DNA of 64,000 nt from Pseudomonas lini (GCF_964063345.1 NZ_OZ061318.1:558001-622000); one strand, 5' to 3'. Positions 44,045-52,766 are shown, counted from the first letter of the stretch. Notes: a model not told the origin generated them from the letters alone. Numbers and translations: made by a program.

Positions 44045-44764
44045 TCAATAGGATTTAACGGTGTCGCCAAGCTCGGTGAACGCATGCGCTGTAGCGCAGA
44101 CTTGCTGCAGAATGCGCAGTAATCCGGCCGGCTGTTCGCAGCAGAAGTTCGGGGCCTGGTCCTGCAATGCAGGGGTCAGGCCATACCCCCAAGTGACCGC
44201 CGCCGAGTACATGCCTGCAGCACGGGCGGTCTTCAGATCGATCTCGGTGTCACCGACGAACAAACAGCGTTGCGGATCAACCGACAATCGCCGGGCAGCT
44301 TCCCATGCCACCTCCGGCTGAGGTTTGAGCGCCCTGCCCGCGCGATGCCCCAGAATCGTCCCGAAGGTATTCTGTGGAAGCAGCGCATCGGCTACTTGCA
44401 GGGCCATTTCCTCGGTCTTGTTGGTCACGATTGCCAGCGGCACTTTTAACTGGCGACAGCCTTCGAGCAAGGCAAGCACACCGCTGAATGGCCGGGAAAA
44501 TTGAACAAGGTTGTTTTGATACAACGCCACATAGCGCTGGTGCAGGGCGACCGTATCGGCTATGCCAAACTGCGTGGCAACCTGCTCGATCATCGCCGTG
44601 ACCCCGCCGCCGATATAACCCCGCACGGTTTGCGCTGTCTGCGCCGGGCAACCGTGTTCGAGCATCACCTGGTTCAGGCACCAGGTGATGTCAGGCAAGG
44701 TGTCGACCAGGGTCCCATCCAGATCGAAGAGTACGGCTTCGACCCGCAACCGAGACGCCATCAT
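44045..44764 (-). CDS. HAD-superfamily phosphatase (phosphoglycolate phosphatase-like) in the isonitrile operon
   Basis: 239 residues from ATG 44764, whose first bases overlap the stop of the isonitrile synthase gene (ATGA). HAD motif I is 'VLFDLDGTLVDTLPD', motif II 'LAIVTNKTEE', the Lys region 'LKPQPEVAWEAARRL' and motif IV 'LFVGDTEIDLKTARAAG'. It resembles Gph/PPase type enzymes. Because PvcA-type enzymes take the isonitrile carbon from ribulose 5-phosphate, the phosphatase might process a sugar-phosphate by-product or a phosphorylated intermediate; this is inference. Tight coupling shows it belongs to the pathway. Confidence 0.87.
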   Translation of the reverse strand: MMASRLRVEAVLFDLDGTLVDTLPDITWCLNQVMLEHGCPAQTAQTVRGYIGGGVTAMIEQVATQFGIADTVALHQRYVALYQNNLVQFSRPFSGVLALLEGCRQLKVPLAIVTNKTEEMALQVADALLPQNTFGTILGHRAGRALKPQPEVAWEAARRLSVDPQRCLFVGDTEIDLKTARAAGMYSAAVTWGYGLTPALQDQAPNFCCEQPAGLLRILQQVCATAHAFTELGDTVKSY

Positions 44765-45756
44765 TGAGCACTGGCGTAGTGACAAGGACGCCCCTTGCGG
44801 AACACCAGGCGGTGGTAGCGCTCATCGACATTGCTGCGTTTTTCGAGGGTGACCACACCCCGTCGATTGATGGCCACCGAATGCCAGGGCGTACGCCACA
44901 GGTCACTGGTTGGCACCAACCGGATACCGATCTTCGTCGACACCGCCAGTTGCGGGTGAATCGACAGGCGCAGGCAATGTGGGTAGCGCGCCTCTAACAG
45001 AGCACTCCAGGCTTCACTGCGCTGGATCACCCGCTGCGACGCCGGTTTGGCGACTTTCTTCACCGCATTAAGGCTCATGCCGGCGAAGACTTTGAGGCCC
45101 GAGTAATCCTCGGAAAGAAAGCGATGGATGCCGCAGTACATCAACATCATGTGCGGATCATCCTTGAAACGCTGCTGCAACAAGACCAATGACTGACCGT
45201 GCTCGATCATCATCTCCTCACGCATGGCGTCCAGACAATCAAGCGGAGGATAGGCATCCCGGAGGTCGAAATGGGCAAACGTGCCGGGATAGTGCTGTTC
45301 GGCGTAGTCCTGGATAGCGTCGGTGTAGGCTTTGACGTCTGCATCGGGAACATGCACCAAGTCAGAGAACACATAGCCATCGGAGCAGATATGAATCAGC
45401 GCTCCCGGTGCGTAGATCTCCTGGATCTCCTTGCACAGGCGATATAACTCGTCGATTGCGTGATGTTCAGCAAGATCAGGCAGATGGCTGAGGGTTTTCT
45501 TGCGGCTAGGCGATTTGCCGGGAAAGGCTGGCAAGACCATTTCGACCTTGCGACCACTCTCGACCGCCTGCATTACCTTGGTCAGATGGGGTTCCAGCAC
45601 CTGCAACGAAAGTTCGTGATCTTGCCCTGGTGCAAGGTTACGACGGCGGAACAGGCATTCGAGGATTTGCTGGGCAATGTTCATGTGTGGAGTGTTCTGA
45701 TGCTCGTGCACCAGCTGACCGCACACCTGTTGAGCAACGGTGTTTGAACCTTGCAT
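44761..45756 (-). CDS. Isonitrile (isocyanide) synthase, PvcA/DIT1 family
   Basis: 331 residues from ATG 45756 (AAGGG seven bases upstream). The family motifs are present: 'MVLPAFPGKSPSRKKT', 'IHICSDGYVFSDLVHV', and the C-terminal 'LRLSIHPQLAVSTKIGI' with 'WRTPWHSVAINRRG'. The enzyme should convert the amino group of an aromatic amino acid to an isonitrile using ribulose 5-phosphate. It leads the operon, and a GGCCA-T5-TGGCC palindrome lies just upstream (45784-45798). Having a second PvcA domain in the same operon is unusual and suggests two substrates or one specialised copy. Confidence 0.87.
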   Translation of the reverse strand: MQGSNTVAQQVCGQLVHEHQNTPHMNIAQQILECLFRRRNLAPGQDHELSLQVLEPHLTKVMQAVESGRKVEMVLPAFPGKSPSRKKTLSHLPDLAEHHAIDELYRLCKEIQEIYAPGALIHICSDGYVFSDLVHVPDADVKAYTDAIQDYAEQHYPGTFAHFDLRDAYPPLDCLDAMREEMMIEHGQSLVLLQQRFKDDPHMMLMYCGIHRFLSEDYSGLKVFAGMSLNAVKKVAKPASQRVIQRSEAWSALLEARYPHCLRLSIHPQLAVSTKIGIRLVPTSDLWRTPWHSVAINRRGVVTLEKRSNVDERYHRLVFRKGRPCHYASAQ

Positions 45757-45853
45757 AGACAATCCCTTGTATGGTGAATAACGGCCATTTTTTGGCCATC
45801 AGCAGATATTCCTTACCTGCGGGCGGCTAAATTCCTACAAGTCGCGAGGGCTG

Positions 45854-46393
45854 TCAATCGTGGCGATCCGGAATATTGCGGCCTGCACGAGCTCCTCCGG
45901 GTCTGCCGTCGGTGAAGCAATCAATCCTGTCTAGCGCTTTCACCATCGGCACACAAGCCAGCTGAAGCCCGGAGGGCGAATGGTAAATAGCAGGTTTGTC
46001 ACCCACGAAACCGCAGCGCCGGTAAAAGTCAGCGGCGTTCAACGTGGCGTCCAGGTTGACTTCCCTCAGCCCCAAATCCCGCGCCAGGCATTCAAGGTAG
46101 TCCAGGACTCTCAAGCCAATGCCTTGTTGCATAAAGCTTGGGAGCACGAAGATCGCGCCGATTTCGCTCCTCTCCAGATCAAGCATTCCTGTCGCCACTG
46201 GCTCACCCTGAATACAGCCCAGATAAAAGTGTTTATCCATCAGGTCGCTATACCCGTCCTTGGCTGATCCTGCCGTCCAGGCCAGCATTTGCTCCGTGGT
46301 ATAGGCTCCGATGCATTGATGCCGTATCGCTTGAAGGCGAATGTCGAACGCCGTTTGGGCATCGCTGTGCGTGGCGCGTCTAATCTCGAACAT
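45854..46393 (-). CDS. GNAT-family N-acetyltransferase
   Basis: 179 residues. The N-terminal 'MFEIRRATHSDAQTAFDIRL' is a common GNAT start, motif A is 'IFVLPSFMQQGIGLRVLDYL' (Q-Q-G-I-G), and 'VNLDATLNAADFYRRCGFVG' is motif B. The acceptor is unknown; it could be linked to the isonitrile operon that follows on the same strand after 97 bp, or be independent. The last ~20 residues are Arg/Gly-rich and may be an extension. Confidence 0.85.
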   Translation of the reverse strand: MFEIRRATHSDAQTAFDIRLQAIRHQCIGAYTTEQMLAWTAGSAKDGYSDLMDKHFYLGCIQGEPVATGMLDLERSEIGAIFVLPSFMQQGIGLRVLDYLECLARDLGLREVNLDATLNAADFYRRCGFVGDKPAIYHSPSGLQLACVPMVKALDRIDCFTDGRPGGARAGRNIPDRHD

Positions 46394-46427
46394 TTCATTC
46401 TCCGTTAACCATCGGTAGACGGAGAAC

Positions 46428-46459
46428 TAAAAAGCCCCGTCCATTTCTGGCGGGGCCTT
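46428..46459 (-). terminator. Rho-independent terminator, minus strand
   Basis: Minus strand: AAGGCCCCGCC-AGAAATG-GACGGGGCTTTTTAG. It ends leftward transcription shortly before the GNAT gene, so it terminates the NUDIX transcript or works as an attenuator for the GNAT gene. Confidence 0.7.
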
Positions 46460-46517
46460 GGGTAATTACGTCAAATTCTACGAACGCATGACCTCATCGC
46501 CCGCCAGAGGCGGTCAT

Positions 46518-46551
46518 GGAGGAGCACATCATGTTCATGCGGCGCGTATAG
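46518..46551 (+). other. Isolated strong ribosome site with six-codon open frame
   Basis: GGAGGAG, then seven bases later ATG and a short frame encoding MFMRRV before TAG. A GCCCGCC-AGA-GGCGG hairpin stands just before it. It could be a leader peptide or chance; no gene follows on the plus strand. Confidence 0.2.
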
Positions 46552-46636
46552 ATCATGGGTCGATAGTGTTTTGGATGATCCGGGTTGTCAATCGTGGAGC
46601 GGAAGGACCAGGAGAAGTCCCCTCAAGTCACTCATA

Positions 46637-47098
46637 TCAATCCAGCAATGCGACTTTCTTCAGTAGCTCGTAAAGTCCATCTGGAACCAAAGGTGACCCA
46701 TTGGTGAAACTTGCGACGCCATGCCATTTCGCTATGAAGGCCGTGCCGTCACTCTCACACGCCTTCAACTGCGGCAATTCGTAGACGTTCGCATCCACAA
46801 ATTTTGCATCGTACACCTGAACAATTTCATGCCCTGGAGTGCCGGCATAAGTGAAGATGCTCTCAAGCGTACCGAGTAAGCGAACATCAGAGATGGATAA
46901 CCCGAGTTCCTCTTGTACCTCTCGCACAACTGCCTGGTCACTGGTTTCGCCGAACTCGATGCCTCCACCGACCGGGCGGAAAAACGTCTGTTTTTTTATT
47001 GAGTCGTAAGCTTCGTTGACCAGAATTTTTCCGTTGTGATGGAAGACGCAGAGTGCGAGGGGGCGGATGCGTTGTGTGGTCATGAGGGTGAAGTCCAT
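46637..47098 (-). CDS. NUDIX hydrolase
   Basis: 153 residues from ATG 47098 (a second ATG at 47083; neither has a clear ribosome site). The Nudix box is complete: 'GGGIEFGETSDQAVVREVQE' followed by 'ELGL'. It hydrolyses a nucleoside diphosphate linked to another group. The substrate is not inferable. Gap of 64 bp to the PuuR-like gene, separated from it by a terminator. Confidence 0.9.
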   Translation of the reverse strand: MDFTLMTTQRIRPLALCVFHHNGKILVNEAYDSIKKQTFFRPVGGGIEFGETSDQAVVREVQEELGLSISDVRLLGTLESIFTYAGTPGHEIVQVYDAKFVDANVYELPQLKACESDGTAFIAKWHGVASFTNGSPLVPDGLYELLKKVALLD

Positions 47099-47104
47099 TT
47101 ACTT

Positions 47105-47141
47105 TGAAAAAGCCCGTAGCAGCTACCGATGGCTGCTACAG
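47105..47141 (-). terminator. Rho-independent terminator of the PuuR-like gene
   Basis: Minus strand: GTAGCAG-CCATCGGTAG-CTGCTACGGGCTTTTTC, 20 bp past the regulator stop. Confidence 0.75.
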
Positions 47142-47162
47142 GTTTGTTGTTCGCTATCGATA

Positions 47163-47711
47163 TCAGAAGTTCGCCGGGGTGTTGGCGCTGATGATTTCAG
47201 CCTCATCCGCCCCAATATTGCGAAACCGATGCGGCAGCGTCGTCGGAAAGTAATACCCATCCCCGGCATTCAGCACACTAATCTGACCATCAACGGTGAG
47301 CTCAACCGTCCCACGAGTAACCAGCCCACACTCCTCCCCTTCCGAGTGCACAATCGGCTCTTCCCCCGAACTCGCCCCAGGCGCGTATTGCTCGCGCAAA
47401 AGTCGCATCTGCCGACTCGGTACCGAAGCGCCAATCAGCAGTAACCGCAGCCCATGACGCCCGAGATCTGGTTGTTCATTGGCGCGGAACACGTATTGAT
47501 GCTCACGCGGCGGTTGGTCGAAGGTGAAGAAGTCCGCCAAGGACATGGGGATGCCTTCGAGCAGTTTTTTCAGGGAGCTGACAGAGGGGCTGACGCGATT
47601 CTGTTCGATCAGGGAAATGGTGGCATTGGTGACGCCGCTACGCCGGGCCAGCTCGCGCTGGGACAGTTTGTAGCTTTCGCGTACTAATTTGAGTCGTGAG
47701 CCCGTGTCCAT
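47163..47711 (-). CDS. PuuR-like XRE-cupin regulator of putrescine use
   Basis: 182 residues, the size of E. coli PuuR (185). The HTH is 'LSQRELARRSGVTNATISLI' with 'EQNRVSPSVSSLKKLL'; a cupin follows ('SEGEECGLVTRGTVELTVDG', ending 'SANTPANF', as PuuR ends '..SAHTPTTF'). PuuR represses puu genes and responds to putrescine. Its location beside puuBCA supports the same role. A diverged fragment of a paralogue sits at 41415-41615. Confidence 0.87.
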   Translation of the reverse strand: MDTGSRLKLVRESYKLSQRELARRSGVTNATISLIEQNRVSPSVSSLKKLLEGIPMSLADFFTFDQPPREHQYVFRANEQPDLGRHGLRLLLIGASVPSRQMRLLREQYAPGASSGEEPIVHSEGEECGLVTRGTVELTVDGQISVLNAGDGYYFPTTLPHRFRNIGADEAEIISANTPANF

Positions 47712-47911
47712 GACAGCCTTATGCGAAGAATACTTAAGGGGTAATGGGGGTGGGTGGCGGGCGACTGGTGGCCGCGGATTACGCCGTTTCCCGTCCCGGA
47801 ACCGTGGAAGGCGGGTATTAAATCACGTTTGCTGGTGTCGCTCAGCAGGTTCGATAAACGGCAGATAAATCAAATAGGTGAATGATAGTCGTCCGCCCAT
47901 GTACGCAACCT

Positions 47912-48269
47912 GTGGGGGCGGGCTTGCCCGCGATGGCGGTGTGTCAGGTGACATCAATGTTGACTGCGCTGGCCTCATCGCGGGCAAGCCCGCTCCCATA
48001 GTTTTGGTCCCGGTGACCACCAATTTCGTGTTCGGCATAAATCCCTGTGGGAGCGGGCTTGCCCGCGATGGCGGTATGTCAGGTGACATCGATGTTGACT
48101 GTGCTGGCCTCATCGCGAGCAAGCCCGCTCCCACAGTTTTGGTCCCGGTGACCACCAATTTCGTGTTCGGCATAAATCCCTGTGGGAGCGGGCTTGCCCG
48201 CGATGGCGGTATGTCAGGTGACATCGATGTTGACTGCGCTGGCCTCATCGCGGGCAAGCCCGCTCCCAC
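47912..48269. repeat. Tandem array of three REP doublets, 135-bp period
   Basis: Units start at 47912, 48047 and 48182. Each has GTGGGAGCGGGCTTGCCCGC, a ~45-bp spacer (GATGGCGGTATGTCAGGTGA...) and the inverted arm, followed by a 47-bp link (GTTTTGGTCCCGGTGACCAC...). Units 2 and 3 are nearly identical; unit 1 differs at a few bases. The remaining gap (47712-48345) shows nothing else. Confidence 0.93.
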
Positions 48270-48345
48270 AGGGGTTACGGTGCCTTGCGATGACTGGCAT
48301 TGGTCCGGCGGCGCATTTTTGGGATGGCCGCCGGTAAGGTTCTAC

Positions 48346-49629
48346 TTAGATGCCGAACCGGTCGCGTAGCGCGTAATACGCGGCGCCCATGGCGGTGAGT
48401 GGGGCCTGGAAGGTGCGGCCGCCGAGCATGGGCATGTGTGGCAGGGAGGCGAAGGCGTCGAAGCGTTCGGCGTCGCCGCGGATCATTTCCGAGATGAGTT
48501 TGCCGGCCAGGTGTGAGCAGGTGACGCCGTGGCCGCTGTAGCCTTGCATGTAGTAGGCGTTTTTTTCGATGCGGCCGAATTGCGGCATGCGTGACATGGT
48601 CAGTAGGAAGTTGCCGGTCCAGCGGTAGTCGATTTTCACGTCTTTGAGTTGCGGGAAAGTCTTGAGGATTTTTGGTTTGATCAGTTGTTCGATGTCGTCC
48701 GGCTCGCGAGCGCCGTAGACCACGCCGCCGCCGTACAGCAGGCGGTTGTCGGCGGTGAGGCGGTAGTAGTCGAGCAGGTAGTTGCAATCTTCGACGCAGT
48801 AGTTGTTTTTGATCAGGCTGCGCGCAACCTGTTCGGACAATGGCTCGGTGACGACGATTTGCGAACCGCAGGGCATGCTTTTGCGCGTGACCCGATTGTC
48901 GAGATCTTGAGGCAGGTAGGCGTTGCCGGCGATCAACAGGTACTTGGCCCGCACCACGCCTTTGGCGGTGCGCACGGTGATCGGTTCGCCGTAGGTGATT
49001 TCCACGGCGGCGGATTGTTCGTAGATTTTGCCGCCCAGGCTGACGATCGCGGCGGCTTCGCCGAGGGCCAGGTTGAGCGGGTGGACGTGACCGCCCTGCA
49101 TGTCGAGCAGGCCGCCGACGTAGTTGTCGCAACCGACTTCGCGCTTGATGTCAGCCGCGTCGAGCATTCTCAGGTTTTTGTTGCCGTAGCGCTCCCAACT
49201 GCTCTTTTGCTCGGCCAGGCCGTTGAGTTGTTTCTTGTTTAGGGCAGCGAAGATGCCGCCGGGGCGGTAGTCGCATTTGATGTCGTACTCTTTGATGCGC
49301 GAACGGATGATGTCGGCGCCTTCAAAGATCATGCTGCCGAGCACTTCGGCGGTTTTGTCGCCGTAGTGTTCTTCGATGACATCGACGTCGCGGCTGTAGG
49401 AATTGACCAGTTGGCCGCCGTTGCGACCGCTGGCGCCGAAGCCGACTTTGGCGGCTTCCAGTACGGTGACGCTGTAGCCCGCTTCGCTGAGGAACAGCGC
49501 CGAGGACAGACCGGTGTAGCCGGCGCCGATCACGCAGACGTCGCACTCCACCAATTCTTCAAGAACCGGGTAATCACCGATCTGATTACGAGTCGCAGCG
49601 TAGTAGCTGTTTACATGAGTCTGTTTCAT
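48346..49629 (-). CDS. puuB: FAD-dependent gamma-glutamylputrescine oxidase (PuuB/OrdL)
   Basis: 427 residues (E. coli PuuB has 426). A DadA-type FAD motif 'DVCVIGAGYTGLSSALFLSE' is at ~29-48, with 'VGFGASGRNGGQLVNSYSRD' after it. Late motifs are 'YYMQGYSGHGVTCSHLAGKL' and 'LGGRTFQAPLTAMGAAYYAL'. It oxidises gamma-glutamylputrescine to the aldehyde, releasing NH3 and H2O2. It is followed upstream by the matching dehydrogenase and ligase genes on the same strand, which makes the assignment strong. Confidence 0.88.
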   Translation of the reverse strand: MKQTHVNSYYAATRNQIGDYPVLEELVECDVCVIGAGYTGLSSALFLSEAGYSVTVLEAAKVGFGASGRNGGQLVNSYSRDVDVIEEHYGDKTAEVLGSMIFEGADIIRSRIKEYDIKCDYRPGGIFAALNKKQLNGLAEQKSSWERYGNKNLRMLDAADIKREVGCDNYVGGLLDMQGGHVHPLNLALGEAAAIVSLGGKIYEQSAAVEITYGEPITVRTAKGVVRAKYLLIAGNAYLPQDLDNRVTRKSMPCGSQIVVTEPLSEQVARSLIKNNYCVEDCNYLLDYYRLTADNRLLYGGGVVYGAREPDDIEQLIKPKILKTFPQLKDVKIDYRWTGNFLLTMSRMPQFGRIEKNAYYMQGYSGHGVTCSHLAGKLISEMIRGDAERFDAFASLPHMPMLGGRTFQAPLTAMGAAYYALRDRFGI

Positions 49630-49681
49630 ACGTTTCTCCGAGGGCCGCCGGCACGCGCCGGCGACCGCCGCTGTAAAGGTG

Positions 49682-51172
49682 TTAAAGCTTGATCCAGGTC
49701 GCTTTGAGTTCGGTGTATTTGTCGAACGCGTGCAGCGATTTGTCCCGACCGTTACCCGACTGCTTGAACCCGCCGAACGGCGCGGTCATGTCGCCGCCGT
49801 CGTACTGGTTGACCCAGACGCTGCCGGCGCGCAAACCACGAGCGAAGGTATGGGCCTTGCTGAGGTTGCTGGTCCACACGCCGGCGGCCAGACCGAAGAT
49901 GCTGTCGTTGGCGATCTGCAGGGCTTCTTCAGCGGTGTCGAAGGTGATCAGCGACAGCACCGGGCCGAATATTTCTTCCCGGGCGATGGTCATGGCATTG
50001 GTCACGCCGTCGAAAATCGCTGGTTCCACGTACAGGCCACCGGTGCCTTCGAGGGTACGATTGCCGCCAGCGATCAGTTGCGCGCCCTGGTCTTTGCCGA
50101 CCTGGATGTAACGCAGCACGTTGTCCAATTGGCGCTGATCGACGACCGCGCCGACGGTGGTTTCAGGATCGAGGGCATGCCCCGGTTTCCAGGCTTGCAG
50201 TGCTTCCACCAGCAACGGAATGAACTGCTCGCGAATCGAGCGCTCCACCAGCAGGCGCGAGCCAGCGGTGCAGACTTCGCCCTGGTTAAAAGCAATCGCA
50301 CCAGCCGCTGCTTGTGCTGCCGCGCGCAGATCCGGTGCGTCGGCGAACACCACGTTCGGGCTCTTGCCGCCCGCTTCCAGCCAGACGCGTTTCATGTTGC
50401 TTTGCCCGGCGTAGATCAGCAGTTGCTTGGCAATCGCGGTGGAGCCGGTGAAGGCCAGCACGTCAACGTCCATGTGCAACGCCAGCGCCTTGCCGACGGT
50501 GTGACCGAAGCCTGGCAGAACGTTGAACACGCCTTTGGGGATGCCGGCGTCCAGGGCCAATTGCGCGATGCGAATGGCCGTCAGCGGTGACTTTTCCGAA
50601 GGCTTGAGGATGAACGAGTTGCCCGCCGCGAGGGCCGGGGCGAACTTCCAGCTGGCCATGATCAGCGGGAAATTCCACGGTACGATGGCGGCGACCACGC
50701 CTGCTGGTTCGCGGGTGATGAGACCCAATTGGTCGTGCGGCGTGGCGGCGACTTCGTCGTAGATTTTGTCGATGGCCTCGGCGCTCCAGCGAATCGCGTT
50801 GGCGGTCGCCGGGATGTCGATGCTCATGGAATCGCTGATCGGTTTGCCCATGTCCAGGGTTTCCAGCAGCGCCAGTTCTTCCTGGTTTTGCAGAATCAGA
50901 TCAGCGAAACGAATCAGGATGCGCTTGCGCTCGGCCGGGGGCAGTTTGGCCCAGATGCCGGATTCGAATGTGCGGCGTGCAACCTGTACGGCGGCATTGG
51001 CGTCGGCTTCGTCGGTGCTGGCGATGTTCGCCAGAAAGCGGCCGTCTACCGGGCTGATGCATTCGAAGGTATCGCCGCTGAGTGCCGGGCAGTATTGACC
51101 GTCGATGAATGCGCGGCCTTCTAGTGTGAGGGACTGGAAGCGTTGTTCCCAGTCGCTGCGAGTGTTTGTCAT
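49682..51172 (-). CDS. puuC: Gamma-glutamyl-gamma-aminobutyraldehyde dehydrogenase (PuuC-like ALDH)
   Basis: 496 residues from ATG 51172 (E. coli PuuC 495); the frame extends 37 codons upstream without homology. ALDH motifs: 'VVAAIVPWNFPLIMASWKFA', Glu in 'RVWLEAGGKSPNVVFADA' and the catalytic Cys in 'FNQGEVCTAGSRLLVE'. It oxidises the aldehyde from PuuB to gamma-glutamyl-GABA using NAD(P)+. It lies 52 bp upstream of puuB, and 142 bp downstream of puuA. Confidence 0.9.
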   Translation of the reverse strand: MTNTRSDWEQRFQSLTLEGRAFIDGQYCPALSGDTFECISPVDGRFLANIASTDEADANAAVQVARRTFESGIWAKLPPAERKRILIRFADLILQNQEELALLETLDMGKPISDSMSIDIPATANAIRWSAEAIDKIYDEVAATPHDQLGLITREPAGVVAAIVPWNFPLIMASWKFAPALAAGNSFILKPSEKSPLTAIRIAQLALDAGIPKGVFNVLPGFGHTVGKALALHMDVDVLAFTGSTAIAKQLLIYAGQSNMKRVWLEAGGKSPNVVFADAPDLRAAAQAAAGAIAFNQGEVCTAGSRLLVERSIREQFIPLLVEALQAWKPGHALDPETTVGAVVDQRQLDNVLRYIQVGKDQGAQLIAGGNRTLEGTGGLYVEPAIFDGVTNAMTIAREEIFGPVLSLITFDTAEEALQIANDSIFGLAAGVWTSNLSKAHTFARGLRAGSVWVNQYDGGDMTAPFGGFKQSGNGRDKSLHAFDKYTELKATWIKL

Positions 51173-51314
51173 GGTTGTGATTCTACGCAGAGGAATAGTT
51201 GATCGTTGGACTGACTGCCAGTCAGTTAAAGATTTGAAATGCAATCCCTGTGGGCGGGGTACACATGATCTGTGTACGCCCACCTTTCATCCTTGACTGA
51301 CGGTTTTTAACCAA

Positions 51315-52691
51315 TCAAACCGTATGCAAATACCAGTTGTACTCAAGGTCCGAGATGGAGTTTTCGAACTCGGCCAGCTCACTTTCCTTGCACGCCACGA
51401 ATACGTCGATGTACATCGGGTCGATGTAGCGCGCCATGACTTCGCTGTCGTCCAGCTCACGCAAAGCATCGCGCAGGTTGTTCGGCAGGCTTTGCTCGTT
51501 CTGCTCGTAGCTGTTGCCTTCCACCGGGGAGCCCGGTTCGATTTCGTTGGTCAGGCCGTGGTGAATACCGGCCAGCACCGACGCCATCAACAGATACGGG
51601 TTGGCGTCGGCGCCTGCAACGCGGTGTTCGATGCGCACGGCATCCGCCGAACCGGTGGGCACACGTACTGCCACGGTACGGTTATCGATGCCCCAGCTTG
51701 GCGAGTTCGGCACGTAGAACTGCGCGCCGAAACGGCGGTACGAGTTGACGTTCGGACAGAGGAACGCCATCTGCGCCGGCAGGGTCTCGAGCACACCGCC
51801 GATCGCGTGACGCAGTGCGGCGTTCTGCTCGGGATCCTCGCTGGCAAAGATGTTGTTGCCTTCTTTGTCGAGAATCGAAATGTGCACGTGCAAACCATTG
51901 CCCGCCTGGCCCGGATACGGCTTGGCCATGAAGGTGGTGTCCATCTCGTGGTCGTAGGCGATGTTCTTCACCAGACGCTTAAGCAACACCGCGTAGTCGC
52001 AGGCCTTTATAGGGTCGGAGACGTGATGCAGGTTCACTTCGAATTGCGCCGGGGCGCTTTCCTTGACGATGGCGTCGGCAGGAATGCCCTGCTCTTTCGC
52101 GCCTTCGAGGATGTCTTGCAGGCAATCGACGTATTCATCCAGATCGTCGATCAGATACACCTGAGTCGAGTGCGGACGTTTGCCGGACACCGGCGAGCGT
52201 GGCGACTGCGGACGACCGTTCACGTTGTCCTGGTCGATCAGATAAAACTCGAGTTCGAAGGCTGCGCAAATGGTCAGGCCCATGTCATCGAACTTGTTCA
52301 CCACCTGGCGCAACACTTCACGCGGGTCAGCGAAGAACGGCTGGCCTTCGAGTTCGTGCATGGTCATTAACAGTTGCGCGGTCGGGCGCTTCTGCCAGGG
52401 TTCGATGCTGAGGGTATTGGGGATGGGGAAGCAGATTCGATCCGAGTCGCCGATGTCCAGACCCAGGCCGGTGCTTTCCACCGTAGAACCGTTGATGTCC
52501 AGGGCAAACAGTGACGCCGGGAGGTTGATGCCTTTTTCGTAAACCTTATGAAGACTGGTGCGTTCGATGCGCTTGCCGCGCACCACACCGTTCATATCCG
52601 CAATCAGAAGGTCGACGTACAAAACCTCAGGATATTTCTTAAGGAATGCGTTTGCTTCGTTGAGTTGAACGGCACGCAGAGGGACCGACAT
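51315..52691 (-). CDS. puuA: Gamma-glutamylputrescine synthetase (PuuA, glutamine synthetase family)
   Basis: 458 residues with the glutamine synthetase fold: metal-binding 'CAAFELEFYLI', 'SAPAQFEVNLHH', 'GNGLHVHISILDKEGNN' and the ATP/glutamate region 'DNRTVAVRVPTGSADAVRIE' then 'HRVAGADANPYL'. It lacks the adenylylation loop typical of GlnA. It ligates glutamate to putrescine, the first step of the Puu route. Its 5' region with TTCAC repeats separates it from the divergent puuD/potGHIF genes. P. aeruginosa SpuI/PauA proteins are related, so the polyamine specificity may be broader. Confidence 0.9.
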   Translation of the reverse strand: MSVPLRAVQLNEANAFLKKYPEVLYVDLLIADMNGVVRGKRIERTSLHKVYEKGINLPASLFALDINGSTVESTGLGLDIGDSDRICFPIPNTLSIEPWQKRPTAQLLMTMHELEGQPFFADPREVLRQVVNKFDDMGLTICAAFELEFYLIDQDNVNGRPQSPRSPVSGKRPHSTQVYLIDDLDEYVDCLQDILEGAKEQGIPADAIVKESAPAQFEVNLHHVSDPIKACDYAVLLKRLVKNIAYDHEMDTTFMAKPYPGQAGNGLHVHISILDKEGNNIFASEDPEQNAALRHAIGGVLETLPAQMAFLCPNVNSYRRFGAQFYVPNSPSWGIDNRTVAVRVPTGSADAVRIEHRVAGADANPYLLMASVLAGIHHGLTNEIEPGSPVEGNSYEQNEQSLPNNLRDALRELDDSEVMARYIDPMYIDVFVACKESELAEFENSISDLEYNWYLHTV

Positions 52692-52719
52692 GATGCACCT
52701 ATTAGCTGTTAATTATTAT

Positions 52720-52766
52720 GTTCACTTCACGTTCACGAGCCCAGTCAACCCGAACGGCAAAGTGAA
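52720..52766. promoter_or_regulatory. TTCAC repeats between puuA and puuD
   Basis: TTCAC occurs at 52721, 52726 and 52732 (GTTCACTTCACGTTCAC) and inverted as GTGAA at 52762-52766. The cluster sits 30-75 bp before the puuA start codon. It could be a binding site for the PuuR-like or another regulator that acts on both directions. Confidence 0.4.

Noticed and set aside
46458..46673. 71-codon plus-strand frame between the GNAT and NUDIX genes
   Set aside because: It starts inside the terminator hairpin and runs into the NUDIX gene end; sequence is His/Gly/Ser-rich without family. Kept only as a structural observation.
47912..48269. CRISPR array
   Set aside because: Repeats are 88-bp REP doublets with identical spacers and a 135-bp period; there are no short direct repeats with variable spacers and no cas genes.
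47878..48369. Frames across the 47.9-48.3 kb repeats encoding repetitive peptides
   Set aside because: They translate the REP palindromes in tandem; not proteins.
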